Source of the DNA: Thermocrinis albus DSM 14484
GTDB taxonomy: Bacteria > Aquificota > Aquificia > Aquificales > Aquificaceae
Reading direction: 5' to 3'
Assembly: GCF_000025605.1 (NCBI RefSeq)
Contig: NC_013894.1
Location: 1,349,529 to 1,413,528, forward strand
Length of the DNA stretch: 64,000 nucleotides
The translations under genes and the position numbers were made by a program. The notes under the pieces are model-generated. The model searched no databases. It saw only the letters and a list, made by a program, of their open reading frames with translations, and had not been told where the DNA came from. Shown one piece after another: positions 52,426-60,651 of the stretch (position 1 is its first letter; every line of letters begins with the position of its first letter).

Positions 52426-53294
52426 TGATTCCGGGTATCTTGTTGGTAGATAAGCCTAAAGGTATCACTTCCATGAAAGTGGTGGAGGAGATAAAGAGGA
52501 AGTTTCGTTTCAAGAAAGCGGGTCACACAGGTACACTGGATCCCATAGCCACGGGGCTGTTGATAGTTTTGGTAGAAGAAGCCACACGTTATGCAGAGTT
52601 TTTTCAAAGGCAACCTAAAACTTACGAAACTGTGGCGGTCCTCGGACAGATAAGAGATACCTATGACGAGGAAGGGAAGGTTCTAGAGGAGCGAGAAGTA
52701 AAGCTGTCCTGTGAGGACGTAGAGAAGGCTCTGGAGAAGTTCAGAGGGCGTATTCTTCAGAAGCCTCCACTATACTCTGCCAAGAAGTTGGGCGGGATAA
52801 GAGCTCATCAGTACGCCAGGAGAGGTGTGGACATAGAACTGAAGGCGGTAGAGGTGGAGGTTTACAGGGCTCAGGTGTTGGAGTGCCATATACCTGTGAT
52901 AAAACTTCTCTACACCGTGTCCTCTGGTACTTACGTGCGCAGCTTGGTACATGATCTAGGTATGGAGCTTGGGTGTGGTGCTTACGTGAAAGATCTCAGG
53001 AGAACAGCTGTAGGTAATTTTAGCGTTAGCATGGCTATCTCCTTTGAAAGGCTCATGTCCTTGGAAGACGTTATGGGTGTTCTTATACCTATATGGGATG
53101 CCCTCCAGTTTCTACCAGCAGTGTACCTCAGTGGTTCTCAGGCTCGTCCCATAAAGAACGGAAACGCTATCCATCTTAAAACTCACTTTAACGGCTACGT
53201 AAGGCTGTTTGAAGGTGAAGAGTTCCTGGGGGTAGGTCTCATAAAGGACGGGCTTTTAAAACCTTACCGTCTTATGCCCCTCAAGGTGGGTTAG
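52425..53294 (+). CDS. truB: tRNA pseudouridine-55 synthase
   Basis: TruB makes the T-loop pseudouridine of tRNAs. The 289-aa protein has GILLVDKPKGITS, the catalytic-Asp motif GHTGTLDPIATGLL, PPLYSAKKLGGIRAHQYAR (key part YSAKK and RAHQYAR) and CSSGTYVRSL-like VSSGTYVRSLVHDLG. A short C-terminal PUA-like segment follows. It starts on the sigma-factor stop and overlaps the convergent dtd by 4 nt. Confidence 0.97.
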   Translation: MIPGILLVDKPKGITSMKVVEEIKRKFRFKKAGHTGTLDPIATGLLIVLVEEATRYAEFFQRQPKTYETVAVLGQIRDTYDEEGKVLEEREVKLSCEDVEKALEKFRGRILQKPPLYSAKKLGGIRAHQYARRGVDIELKAVEVEVYRAQVLECHIPVIKLLYTVSSGTYVRSLVHDLGMELGCGAYVKDLRRTAVGNFSVSMAISFERLMSLEDVMGVLIPIWDALQFLPAVYLSGSQARPIKNGNAIHLKTHFNGYVRLFEGEEFLGVGLIKDGLLKPYRLMPLKVG

Positions 53295-53725
53295 ATCTCC
53301 ACCAAGAAGGTTACAGGTCCCCAGTTGAGGATAAAAACGTCCATGTCTGCTCCGAAAACTCCCGCTTTCACAGGAGCATGCTGTGAAAGTATCTGGGTAA
53401 AGTACTGAAACAGCTCCCTTGCTCTAGAGGGTTCTTCCGCATCTTCAAAACTAGGTCTTCTACCTCTCTTGGTGTTGGCATAGAGAGTAAACTGTGGCAC
53501 CACCAAAATCTCCCCCTTCACATCTAAAACCGAAAGATTCATCTTTCCCCCATCGTCCTCAAATATCCTCATATGGAGGATCTTATGCGCCATCTTCTGA
53601 GCGATTTCCTCGGTATCCCCCTTTCCTATGCCCAAAAGTACGTTTAGTCCCATACCTATCCTCGCCACCTCCTTATCATTTACCACGACCCAAGAAGTTT
53701 TAACCCTTTGTATAAGAGCACGCAT
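53291..53725 (-). CDS. dtd: D-aminoacyl-tRNA deacylase
   Basis: Dtd clears D-amino acids from tRNAs. The 144-aa protein begins MRALIQRVKTSWVVV and has GLNVLLGIGKGDTEE, the SQFTL-type motif VPQFTLYANTKRGRRPSF (key part VPQFTL) and the GVFGADM-x-V-x3-NWGPVTF end (cross-subunit GP motif form NWGPVT). The in-frame extension to 53878 overlaps the divergent ompA-like gene and is rejected. No SD; TAGAAT lies 7 nt upstream, another leaderless candidate. Confidence 0.95.
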   Translation of the reverse strand: MRALIQRVKTSWVVVNDKEVARIGMGLNVLLGIGKGDTEEIAQKMAHKILHMRIFEDDGGKMNLSVLDVKGEILVVPQFTLYANTKRGRRPSFEDAEEPSRARELFQYFTQILSQHAPVKAGVFGADMDVFILNWGPVTFLVEI

Positions 53726-53779
53726 TGTGAAGATTCTATAATCAACTATTATTATAATTTCAAGAGAAAGGAGGAGAGG

Positions 53780-54787
53780 ATGAAGATAAGAGGAGTTCTT
53801 TTGTCCTTGCTTTTGGTTTGCTTTTCTCAGGGACAGCAGGGGAATTTGAGGACCTTGGATGCCCTTAGTGAAGTGCAAAGGAGCATAGAGCAGGCTTTCA
53901 AGGAAGGCTCATCTACAAGAGACGCTTATCACTATGAGAAAGCCAGGGCTTACAGAGACATATCTGTCACGCTAGCTTCCGAAATGGACAGTGTGGGATC
54001 TAAGCTCTTTGCTCTAAAAAGTATGGAGGCTGTATCCAGAGCAAAGGAAGGTCAGTATAATCTGGATACATTGGAACCCATACGCCCCAAAGATCTACCT
54101 CCTTACATAAGGGTGGGTGACTTGGAAGATATAACCTCTGCTCTCTTTACCATAAGGGCTAACAAAGGTATCCAATGTACTCCAAAGGAGCTAGCCTACT
54201 CGGAAGCTTACTACGAAGCCCTTTCTTACCAGCTAAAAGGAGAGGTATCTCAACCCGCCATCACCATGCGTGTGTATCAAAATCTTGTGTCTTACTTAAC
54301 AGAAGCAAAAAGGAAGTTGGAGGTGGCCAAGAGAGAGGGGCTCGAGTGCTATGTGGGTAAAAGGGAGGTGGTGAAGGAGGAAGAACCTCAGGAGAGCCCC
54401 ATATCCACAGGTGAAAAAACTGTGGAGAGAGAGTACCTTATGGTTCCCGCGCGAGTACACTTTGAGTTTAACAGCTACACTATAAAGAAGGAGTACATAC
54501 CCCTACTCCTGGAAGTGGCGAGAATTCTGAAAGAGAACCCTCAGATAAGGGTGAGGATAGAGGGATACACCGACAACATAGGTTCCAAAGAATACAACGA
54601 GAAGTTGGCTTTCAAGAGAGCCAAAGCGGTGGCTGACTTTCTCAAGAAACAGGGGGTACCTCAAGACAAGATAGAGATAGCAGGATTCGGTAAGGAAGGT
54701 TACATAGCACCAAATACCACTCCTATAGGTAGATTTACCAACAGGAGAGCTGACTTCATAGTGATAGAAGTACCTAAGGAGGAATAA
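53780..54787 (+). CDS. OmpA-family outer-membrane/peptidoglycan-associated protein
   Basis: A 335-aa secreted protein with a signal peptide (IRGVLLSLLLVCFSQG). A long helical N-terminal domain (about 20-215) has ARAYRDISVTLASEMDS and YLTEAKRKLEVAKREG, and a C-terminal OmpA domain binds peptidoglycan: VHFEFNSYTIKKEY, VRIEGYTDNIGSKEYNEKLAFKRAKAV (key parts EGYTDNIGS and LAFKRAKAVADFL), IAGFGKE and NRRADFIV. The helical domain may be DUF4398-like. The SD GGAGGAGAGG precedes the ATG; TATAAT lies at 53753-53758. Probably a cell-envelope tether. Confidence 0.85.
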   Translation: MKIRGVLLSLLLVCFSQGQQGNLRTLDALSEVQRSIEQAFKEGSSTRDAYHYEKARAYRDISVTLASEMDSVGSKLFALKSMEAVSRAKEGQYNLDTLEPIRPKDLPPYIRVGDLEDITSALFTIRANKGIQCTPKELAYSEAYYEALSYQLKGEVSQPAITMRVYQNLVSYLTEAKRKLEVAKREGLECYVGKREVVKEEEPQESPISTGEKTVEREYLMVPARVHFEFNSYTIKKEYIPLLLEVARILKENPQIRVRIEGYTDNIGSKEYNEKLAFKRAKAVADFLKKQGVPQDKIEIAGFGKEGYIAPNTTPIGRFTNRRADFIVIEVPKEE

Positions 54788-54832
54788 GGTATAAGTTTTT
54801 CTTATAGGACTAAAAGCAAATCTTATCCATAC

Positions 54833-54844
54833 TGATATAGATCA
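54833..54844 (+). promoter_or_regulatory. FNR/CRP-family-like palindrome upstream of the oxidase operon
   Basis: TGAT-ATAG-ATCA is an exact inverted repeat with a 4-nt spacer and matches eight of ten positions of the FNR half-site pair TTGAT-N4-ATCAA. It lies 56 nt before the coxIII start, in the AT-rich leader. Binding is inferred only; no regulator gene of this family is in the window. Confidence 0.45.
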
Positions 54845-54899
54845 CAACATAAAATATTTTGCAGTTGTTAAAATTCTTATAACTACAGGAGGTTGAAGC

Positions 54900-55691
54900 A
54901 TGGCACAGCACGAGGTGCACCACGGGGCACACCATCTTGGAGCCCATGAGTACAGCTTCTGGCCTCTTCCCGTGGGTATGGCCGTTCTTTTACTGCCCAT
55001 TACCTTCATAGCCTACTTTGTGTGGGCTAAGTCCATGCTAGCTCTCCTTTTAGGGGGTATGAGCTTAGCTCTGCTGGTGGTGGGTCTGTCAGGTTGGGCC
55101 TATGAGTTTTACACCAGGGGCCATGAAGAGGGTCTAGGATTCCCCGCTATGATGTTCTTCATAGTTTCGGAGATCGTCATCTTTGGGACCATGTTCGCCG
55201 CCTTCTACATGGCAAGGGTAGCTCATGCGTCTCAGTGGAAGAGTTGGGTGCCTCAGGAACTCAATCTCTACACACCTCTCATACTTACTTTGATACTATG
55301 GACCTCCAGCGGTACAGCAGCCTTAGCTGAGAAGTTTGCTCATGCTGAAAGAAGAGGATTATCTGCCTTATTCTTCCTCTTCACCATAGGTCTGGGTGCT
55401 CTGTTCGCTATCATTCATATTCAGGAGTGGACACATCTGTGGCACTCTGGTTTCACCCTCAGTTCAAACATGTACGGTACAGGTTTTTACGCCCTTACTG
55501 GTATTCACACATCCCACGTATTTGTAGGACTCATCATGATGGTGGTGGCCGTGTTCCTTCTCCTGACAGGGAAGATAACTCACCACAAAGGTCAAACTTA
55601 CGTGAGGGCGACGGTCCTCTACTGGCACTTTGTGGACCTCATGTGGTTGTTGGTAGCCAGCAGTGCTTACCTCATAGGTAGCTTGGTATGA
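54900..55691 (+). CDS. ctaE: Cytochrome c oxidase subunit III
   Basis: A 263-aa protein with seven membrane segments and a His-rich N-terminus (HEVHHGAHHLGAHEYSFWPLP). Family motifs are FFIVSEIVIFGTMFAAFY (the conserved Glu near the O2 channel), IHIQEWTH, GTGFYALTGIHTSHVFVGL (key part GFYALTGIHTSHVFVG) and YWHFVDLMWLL. Strong SD AGGAGG. First gene of the oxidase operon; overlaps the Sco gene by 4 nt. Here subunit III comes first rather than last. Confidence 0.96.
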   Translation: MAQHEVHHGAHHLGAHEYSFWPLPVGMAVLLLPITFIAYFVWAKSMLALLLGGMSLALLVVGLSGWAYEFYTRGHEEGLGFPAMMFFIVSEIVIFGTMFAAFYMARVAHASQWKSWVPQELNLYTPLILTLILWTSSGTAALAEKFAHAERRGLSALFFLFTIGLGALFAIIHIQEWTHLWHSGFTLSSNMYGTGFYALTGIHTSHVFVGLIMMVVAVFLLLTGKITHHKGQTYVRATVLYWHFVDLMWLLVASSAYLIGSLV

Positions 55692-56461
55692 AGGTCATCC
55701 TTTTACTGACGCTACTTCTCGCTTATGCCATGGCTTACAGAATATCTTCTTACGGTGAACAGGACGTGAGTGTGGTAAAGGTAGAAGAGGATCTCTATCT
55801 GGGAAAACCTGTACCCAACTTTCGGGTACACACCCTGAAGGGTGATGTGGATCTTTACAGCTTTATAAAAGGGCATCCCACTGCCCTCGTTTTTGTTTAC
55901 TTCACCTGTGATACGGCCTGCCCCCTTACAGTCAGTAACCTTTACAAGATATCAACGGAACTTTCTAGCAACTATAGATACGTGGTGCTTTCTTTCGACG
56001 AACGAGATAATCTAAACACTTTAAGGAACTTGGTGAGGAAGACCTTCGGTGCAGAGAATCCACCCCCCAATTGGTTAGTGGGTACCCTTAGCAAGGAGGA
56101 CATAAACCAGATAACCACTTCCACCGGCCTCAAGTTTTACTACATAGAGAGAGACAAGATCTTTCTTCACACCAGCGCCGTCATATTCCTCTCTCCTGAA
56201 GGTAGGATAATGAGGTACCTTTACGGAGCCTTCTTCCGTCCTAAAGATGTCTCTTTGGCTTTTGTGGATGCTCAGAGAGAGAACCCCTCCGTCAGCAATC
56301 TGATAGACCTTGCTGTGTTGGCATGTTATAGATACGATCATTCCAGAAGCAAGTATGTGCTGGACCCTTTGGTTATATTCGCTCTGTTGGGGATAGGTGG
56401 TGTGGTTACCACCTTAGGTTTAGCCAAATTTTATAGAGTAAAGCAGGAGGTGAAGGAATGA
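55688..56461 (+). CDS. Sco1/SenC-family copper chaperone
   Basis: A 257-aa protein with an N-terminal signal or anchor (VILLLTLLLAYAMA), a thioredoxin-fold domain and a C-terminal membrane helix (PLVIFALLGIGGVVTTLGL). The copper site is visible: Cys-x3-Cys in CDTACPLT and a distal His in IFLHTSAVIF. LGKPVPNFRVHTLKGD is the usual domain start. Sco proteins load the CuA centre of oxidase subunit II, and the next gene is subunit II. Overlaps both neighbours by 4 nt. Confidence 0.92.
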   Translation: MKVILLLTLLLAYAMAYRISSYGEQDVSVVKVEEDLYLGKPVPNFRVHTLKGDVDLYSFIKGHPTALVFVYFTCDTACPLTVSNLYKISTELSSNYRYVVLSFDERDNLNTLRNLVRKTFGAENPPPNWLVGTLSKEDINQITTSTGLKFYYIERDKIFLHTSAVIFLSPEGRIMRYLYGAFFRPKDVSLAFVDAQRENPSVSNLIDLAVLACYRYDHSRSKYVLDPLVIFALLGIGGVVTTLGLAKFYRVKQEVKE

Positions 56462-57219
56462 GGAAGAGTGCTCTTTTAACACTGTTTACAGCTTCCTGTG
56501 CATTAGCGGCTCCTGTGGCTGAACCAGCACGGTACTGGTACAACATGTACTACATATGGTTGGTGGTGGCGGTGGCCATTTATCTCATAGTGGTTATACC
56601 AGCCATCTACTTTGCCGTTAAGTACAGGTACAGAAAAGGTAACGAAACCGCTCAGCATGTTCAAGAAAATCACTTGCTGGAGATACTTTGGACCATAGTT
56701 CCCGTTCTCATAGTGATATATCTAGCTACTCAAAGTTTCGCCTTTTACAGGGTTCAGAGAAACGCCCCTGAAGGAGCCTTCGAGATAAAGGTCACAGGGT
56801 TCATGTGGGGGTGGCAGTTTCAGTATCCTAACGGGAAACAGGTTATTGCCTTCTTCAACATGATGGAAGATCCTCAAACTAAGGAATACTTACCGTTAGA
56901 TAAGATTCCCGACACAGCAAAAGCCTACATCCCAGCAGGTGTTCCTATAAAGGTTCTCCTCACCTCACAGGATGTCATACACTCCTTCTACGTTCACCCA
57001 GCTAAGGTTATGGAGGATGCTGTTCCAGGCAGGATCACTCATCTCTGGTTCCAGATAAATCAACCTGGTGAGTACTGGGTTTTCTGTAGAGAGTACTGCG
57101 GAACAAAACACTCTAAGATGGCTGCCGTGCTGAAGGTGGTACCCAAGGAGGAGTTTGAAAAGTGGTACGGTGGCCCTTTACCTATACAGGGTAAGCAAGT
57201 ATCTTTTAACATACAGTAA
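56458..57219 (+). CDS. ctaC: Cytochrome c oxidase subunit II
   Basis: The 253-aa protein has a signal-like start, two membrane helices (YIWLVVAVAIYLIVVIPAI; LLEILWTIVPVLIVIYLA) and a periplasmic cupredoxin domain. The CuA ligands are present: His in DVIHSFYVHPAK and CREYCGTKHSKM (two Cys, His, Met). VTGFMWGWQFQYP is the conserved aromatic strand for electron entry. No C-terminal cytochrome c domain, so it is not the caa3 fusion type. Overlaps sco by 4 nt. Confidence 0.97.
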   Translation: MRKSALLTLFTASCALAAPVAEPARYWYNMYYIWLVVAVAIYLIVVIPAIYFAVKYRYRKGNETAQHVQENHLLEILWTIVPVLIVIYLATQSFAFYRVQRNAPEGAFEIKVTGFMWGWQFQYPNGKQVIAFFNMMEDPQTKEYLPLDKIPDTAKAYIPAGVPIKVLLTSQDVIHSFYVHPAKVMEDAVPGRITHLWFQINQPGEYWVFCREYCGTKHSKMAAVLKVVPKEEFEKWYGGPLPIQGKQVSFNIQ

Positions 57220-57231
57220 GGAGGTGTACCC

Positions 57232-58851
57232 ATGGCGGTAGCAGGTGTTCACAGACCTTGGTTCGGAGCCACACTTAAAGAGTGGATATTCACCACGGAC
57301 CACAAGAAGATAGGCGTTATGTACGGCGTCACCAGCTTGCTTTTCTTCCTTATAGCGGGTATATCGGCTCTAGGTATCAGGTTGGAGCTGTTTCAACCTG
57401 GACTACAGTACATGGATGAAGATACCTACAACGCTCTGTTAACCACTCACGGTGTTCTGATGCAGTTCTGGTGGGCGGTAGGAGTATGGTCCTCTTTCGG
57501 AAATTTCCTACTCCCTCTGATGATAGGTGCAAGGGATGTGGCTTTTCCTAGACTAAACGCTCTCAGTTACTGGTTCTTCTTCTCTGCCAGTGTTCTTGCT
57601 GTACTCACCCTGCTGCCAGGAAATCATATAAGGATGATGTGGACAGGCTATCCTCCTATATCCCTTAATGATAACGTAGGTCAGGTGGCTTATTACGCCT
57701 TCATCATTCACCTCCTCGGTGCCTCTTCCTTGGCAACTGCTGTTAACTTGGTGGTCACCAACCTGCGCATGAGGGCACCAGGCATAACCCTTGGTAAGAT
57801 GAATCTCTTCTTACACGCTTTCCTTGCCATGAACGTGATTCAGATCTTAGGTGTTCCAGCCTTAGCAGGTGCTGTCACCATGCTGCTTTTGGATAAGTAC
57901 TTCCACACCGCCTTCTTTGATCCTTCCAGAGGTGGAGACCCTATCCTTTATCAAAACATCTTCTGGTTCTACTCTCACCCCGTTGTTTACGTGATGGTAC
58001 TCCCTGCCTTTGGTGTGATATCTGAGATAGTGGCTACCTTCTCCAGGCGTGAGATATTCGGTAGAAAGTCCATGATAGCGGCTATATGGGGTATAGCCAT
58101 CCTCGGTTTCATGGTGTGGATTCACCACATGTTCACCAGTGGAATACCAGACTGGATAAAGATCATCTTCTCTTACACCACCGTCCTCATAGGTGTACCC
58201 ACAGGTATAAAGATCTTCAACTGGGTGGCAACGCTGTACAAGGGTTCCATAAGGTACACTACTCCTATGCTTTACATCCTCAGTGCTATCTTCATGTTCC
58301 TCATAGGTGGTCTTACAGGTATACCGCTTGGCCTTCCGGCCTTTGACATAAACGTTCAGGACTCCCACTTTGTGGTGGGTCACTTCCACTACGTGCTGGG
58401 AATGACGGTGACGCTGGTGGCCTTCGGTGGCTTCTTCTATTGGTTTCCCAAAGTTACGGGAAGGATGTACAGTGAGTTCTGGGGTAAAGTGGCCCTTGTT
58501 CTCATCATGGTAGGATCTAACCTCTTCTACTTCCTCCAGCTCATAGTAGGACTCGAAGGTATGCCCAGGAGATACGCTGACTATCCTCCCATACCCCAAT
58601 GGATTACACTCCACGAGCTTCAAACAGTGGGTGCCTTCATACTGGCTGTAGGAGTAGGTTTGGCTGTCCTCAACTTGGTCCTTTCTGCCAAGTTCGGTCC
58701 CAAGGCCCCTGACAACCCTTGGGAATCTCCTTCTCTGGAGTGGCTGGTTCCTTCACCACCTCCACCTCACAACTTTGACAAAATACCTCACATGCCTGAA
58801 GACTGGGATCCTTATAACTACGAGTGGCTTTCCAAGCATAAGAAAGTATGA
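57232..58851 (+). CDS. ctaD: Cytochrome c oxidase subunit I, A2-type (YS motif)
   Basis: The 539-aa catalytic subunit binds two hemes and CuB. Low-spin heme His lies in TTHGVLMQFWW. The CuB site is FYSHPVVYVMVLPAFG plus IHHMFTSG, and the high-spin heme His is in SHFVVGHFHYVL. The usual HPEVY Glu of the D channel is replaced and a preceding Tyr-Ser is present (YSHPVV), the mark of A2-type oxidases. Strong SD AGGAGG. Heme A would come from the ctaA/ctaB products encoded at 31036-32755. Confidence 0.97.
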   Translation: MAVAGVHRPWFGATLKEWIFTTDHKKIGVMYGVTSLLFFLIAGISALGIRLELFQPGLQYMDEDTYNALLTTHGVLMQFWWAVGVWSSFGNFLLPLMIGARDVAFPRLNALSYWFFFSASVLAVLTLLPGNHIRMMWTGYPPISLNDNVGQVAYYAFIIHLLGASSLATAVNLVVTNLRMRAPGITLGKMNLFLHAFLAMNVIQILGVPALAGAVTMLLLDKYFHTAFFDPSRGGDPILYQNIFWFYSHPVVYVMVLPAFGVISEIVATFSRREIFGRKSMIAAIWGIAILGFMVWIHHMFTSGIPDWIKIIFSYTTVLIGVPTGIKIFNWVATLYKGSIRYTTPMLYILSAIFMFLIGGLTGIPLGLPAFDINVQDSHFVVGHFHYVLGMTVTLVAFGGFFYWFPKVTGRMYSEFWGKVALVLIMVGSNLFYFLQLIVGLEGMPRRYADYPPIPQWITLHELQTVGAFILAVGVGLAVLNLVLSAKFGPKAPDNPWESPSLEWLVPSPPPPHNFDKIPHMPEDWDPYNYEWLSKHKKV

Positions 58852-59048
58852 GGAATAAAAGTGGGGGCTTTTCGCCCCCTTCTCACATACTTTTAGCTCT
58901 GCTGCTGTTTCTCTTAGCTTCTTTTTCTTTCTTTTTAGGCGCTTACATGTTTCGTACACCTGAAGCAAGAAAACAGAAGATAGATGAGTACAAAAGAGAG
59001 ATTCTTAGTAAGATTAAGAGGAGAAATCTTCCAGGTCCACGAGAGTGA
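58848..59048 (+). CDS. Small membrane protein after oxidase subunit I
   Basis: A 66-residue frame starting on the ctaD stop (ATGA). It has one membrane helix (ILLALLLFLLASFSFFLGAYM) and a charged helical tail (RKQKIDEYKREILSKIKRR). The shape would suit a small accessory oxidase subunit or assembly factor. A strong hairpin at 58863-58879 lies in its first codons and might instead be the operon terminator, so expression is uncertain. Its 3' end overlaps recJ by 35 nt. Confidence 0.5.
   Translation: MRNKSGGFSPPSHILLALLLFLLASFSFFLGAYMFRTPEARKQKIDEYKREILSKIKRRNLPGPRE
58863..58879. terminator. Hairpin after ctaD, possible terminator on either strand
   Basis: GGGGGC (58863-58868) pairs with GCCCCC (58874-58879) around a TTTTC loop. 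On the forward strand only a weak T-tail (TTC) follows. On the reverse strand the hairpin is followed by ACTTTTATT, so it may serve transcripts coming from recJ. It lies 12 nt beyond the ctaD stop. Confidence 0.45.
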
Positions 59049-60651
59049 AGATGTTTTTCTCTCGCAAAGATGGACTGTAAACTACTCTACCCCTCCATTC
59101 TCTCTGTGATATCTTGCCTATAAGATGGCGATCGTAACTTACCAGCCTTGTACCTGTATCCGGATGGTACATAACGAGTCTACCAGACGATATTTCTGAG
59201 ATCTGTAAGGTCAAGGGTTCGGATAGGAATGTAGGGAAAGGGAAACCTTCCCCGAATGGTTCCATACGCCTTAGAGCCTCCACCAAACTTTCATCACATC
59301 GTCTTATAGGAAGTTCCATATCTATGTCCAGTCTGAGCTCTGAGTCAGGTAGGGGCATATATCTTAGGTTCTCTTCCAGTACATCCAAAAGGTGGGTGTG
59401 TATGGTAAAACCCATGGCCTGACTATGCCCACCCCATTTAACAAATAAGTGAGCCAAAGGAGCCAGTGTACTGTGTATGTCTATGCCTTCCACCGATCTG
59501 GCAGAAGCTGACGAAAGATTGTCGTTAACGGAAACTACTACCACAGGTTTCTGGATTCTGGACACCAGCTGTCCTGCCACTATACCACCCACACCCTTAA
59601 AACGTCCTTCCAGTTTCAGAAGGGGTATGCTTACATCCTTCTGCTTCTGCAGTTGTTCTTCTGCAAGTCCTACAGCTATCTCTGTGAGCTTTTTCCTCGC
59701 TTGGTGGAAATTCTCTATCTGAAGCACCAACTGTTTTACTATACTCTCTCTGTTTTCTGACAAAAGTCGGAAGCTATAGTAGGGATTGGCTACTCTGCCC
59801 GGAGAGTTAAGTCTCGGTACCACCAGAAAGGATATGTCTCTGGACGTGATGGGTAACGGGATACCTGCCTTCTCTATAAGTAATCGCAGGCCTAAGAGTT
59901 TTACACCTTTCTGCAGGTAGTAGTTCAAAGCCCTTATACCGTTGTAGACCAGTATGCGGTTGAGGGTATTCAGATTCATAAAGTCTCCCAGGGTACCTAT
60001 GGCCACCAGTGGTAGCTCATCACGCGTATCGTAATCGAGCTGGAGTTCTCTCTGAAGACATGTGATGAGGTAAAAGGCGAGCCCAACGGAAGATATCTCC
60101 CTGAGATCTTTGGGTGTGTTCTGGTCTATCTTCGGGTTCACCAGAATAGCGGGAGGGAGCTCTCCGTGTGGGTTGTGATGATCCAAAACTATGGTGTCCT
60201 TGCTTCTTCCCCTTAGTTCTTCTAAGGCGGTGGTTCCGTTGTCTACCGTTATGAGGAGATCCACCCAGCTATCCCACTTTTTAACGAGATCTATATTAAG
60301 ACCGTACCCTGACGATCTGTTGGGCAGAACTACCTGTACTTTTGCTCCTGCATACCTTAAAAATCTGTACAAGAGAACGCTGGCTGTTACACCGTCTACA
60401 TCGTAGTCCCCGTATATGAGTATGTTCTCTCTCTTCTTTATGGCCTTCGCTATACGCTCTACCGCTATATCCATGTTGGGAATAAGATGAGGTGGAAGAA
60501 TTTTCCTCAGCTTCAGATCAAGGGCTTCTGCGGTCACACCTCTGTTAGCCATTACTTGTGCCACAACGTAACCGTAGCTTCTTATCATCTCCGGATCCGG
60601 AGATATACGCTCACTTAAGAGGTTCCACTCTTTTCCTGATAGACCCTTCAT
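59014..60651 (-). CDS. recJ: Single-stranded-DNA-specific exonuclease RecJ
   Basis: RecJ is a 5'-3' ssDNA exonuclease in recombination and mismatch repair. From ATG 60651 the protein has 545 aa. DHH-family motifs are ILIYGDYDVDGVTA, ITVDNGTTA, VLDHHNP (DHH) and LGDFMNLN; the DHHA1 domain has VPRLNSPGR and KWGGHSQAMGFTI (GGHxxA), followed by an OB-like end. This start overlaps the murC stop as ATGA; a GTG at 60675 is possible. Confidence 0.95.
   Translation of the reverse strand: MKGLSGKEWNLLSERISPDPEMIRSYGYVVAQVMANRGVTAEALDLKLRKILPPHLIPNMDIAVERIAKAIKKRENILIYGDYDVDGVTASVLLYRFLRYAGAKVQVVLPNRSSGYGLNIDLVKKWDSWVDLLITVDNGTTALEELRGRSKDTIVLDHHNPHGELPPAILVNPKIDQNTPKDLREISSVGLAFYLITCLQRELQLDYDTRDELPLVAIGTLGDFMNLNTLNRILVYNGIRALNYYLQKGVKLLGLRLLIEKAGIPLPITSRDISFLVVPRLNSPGRVANPYYSFRLLSENRESIVKQLVLQIENFHQARKKLTEIAVGLAEEQLQKQKDVSIPLLKLEGRFKGVGGIVAGQLVSRIQKPVVVVSVNDNLSSASARSVEGIDIHSTLAPLAHLFVKWGGHSQAMGFTIHTHLLDVLEENLRYMPLPDSELRLDIDMELPIRRCDESLVEALRRMEPFGEGFPFPTFLSEPLTLQISEISSGRLVMYHPDTGTRLVSYDRHLIGKISQREWRGRVVYSPSLREKNIFTLVDLEDFSS

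Noticed and set aside
54790-54806. TATAAG-TTTTT-CTTATA hairpin as terminator of the OmpA-family gene
   Set aside because: The stem is AT-only and no T-tail follows; too weak to call.
57862-58623. 253-codon open frame antisense to ctaD
   Set aside because: It is a shadow of the strongly conserved ctaD gene; the translation has no domain and a His/Tyr-rich composition typical of antisense frames.
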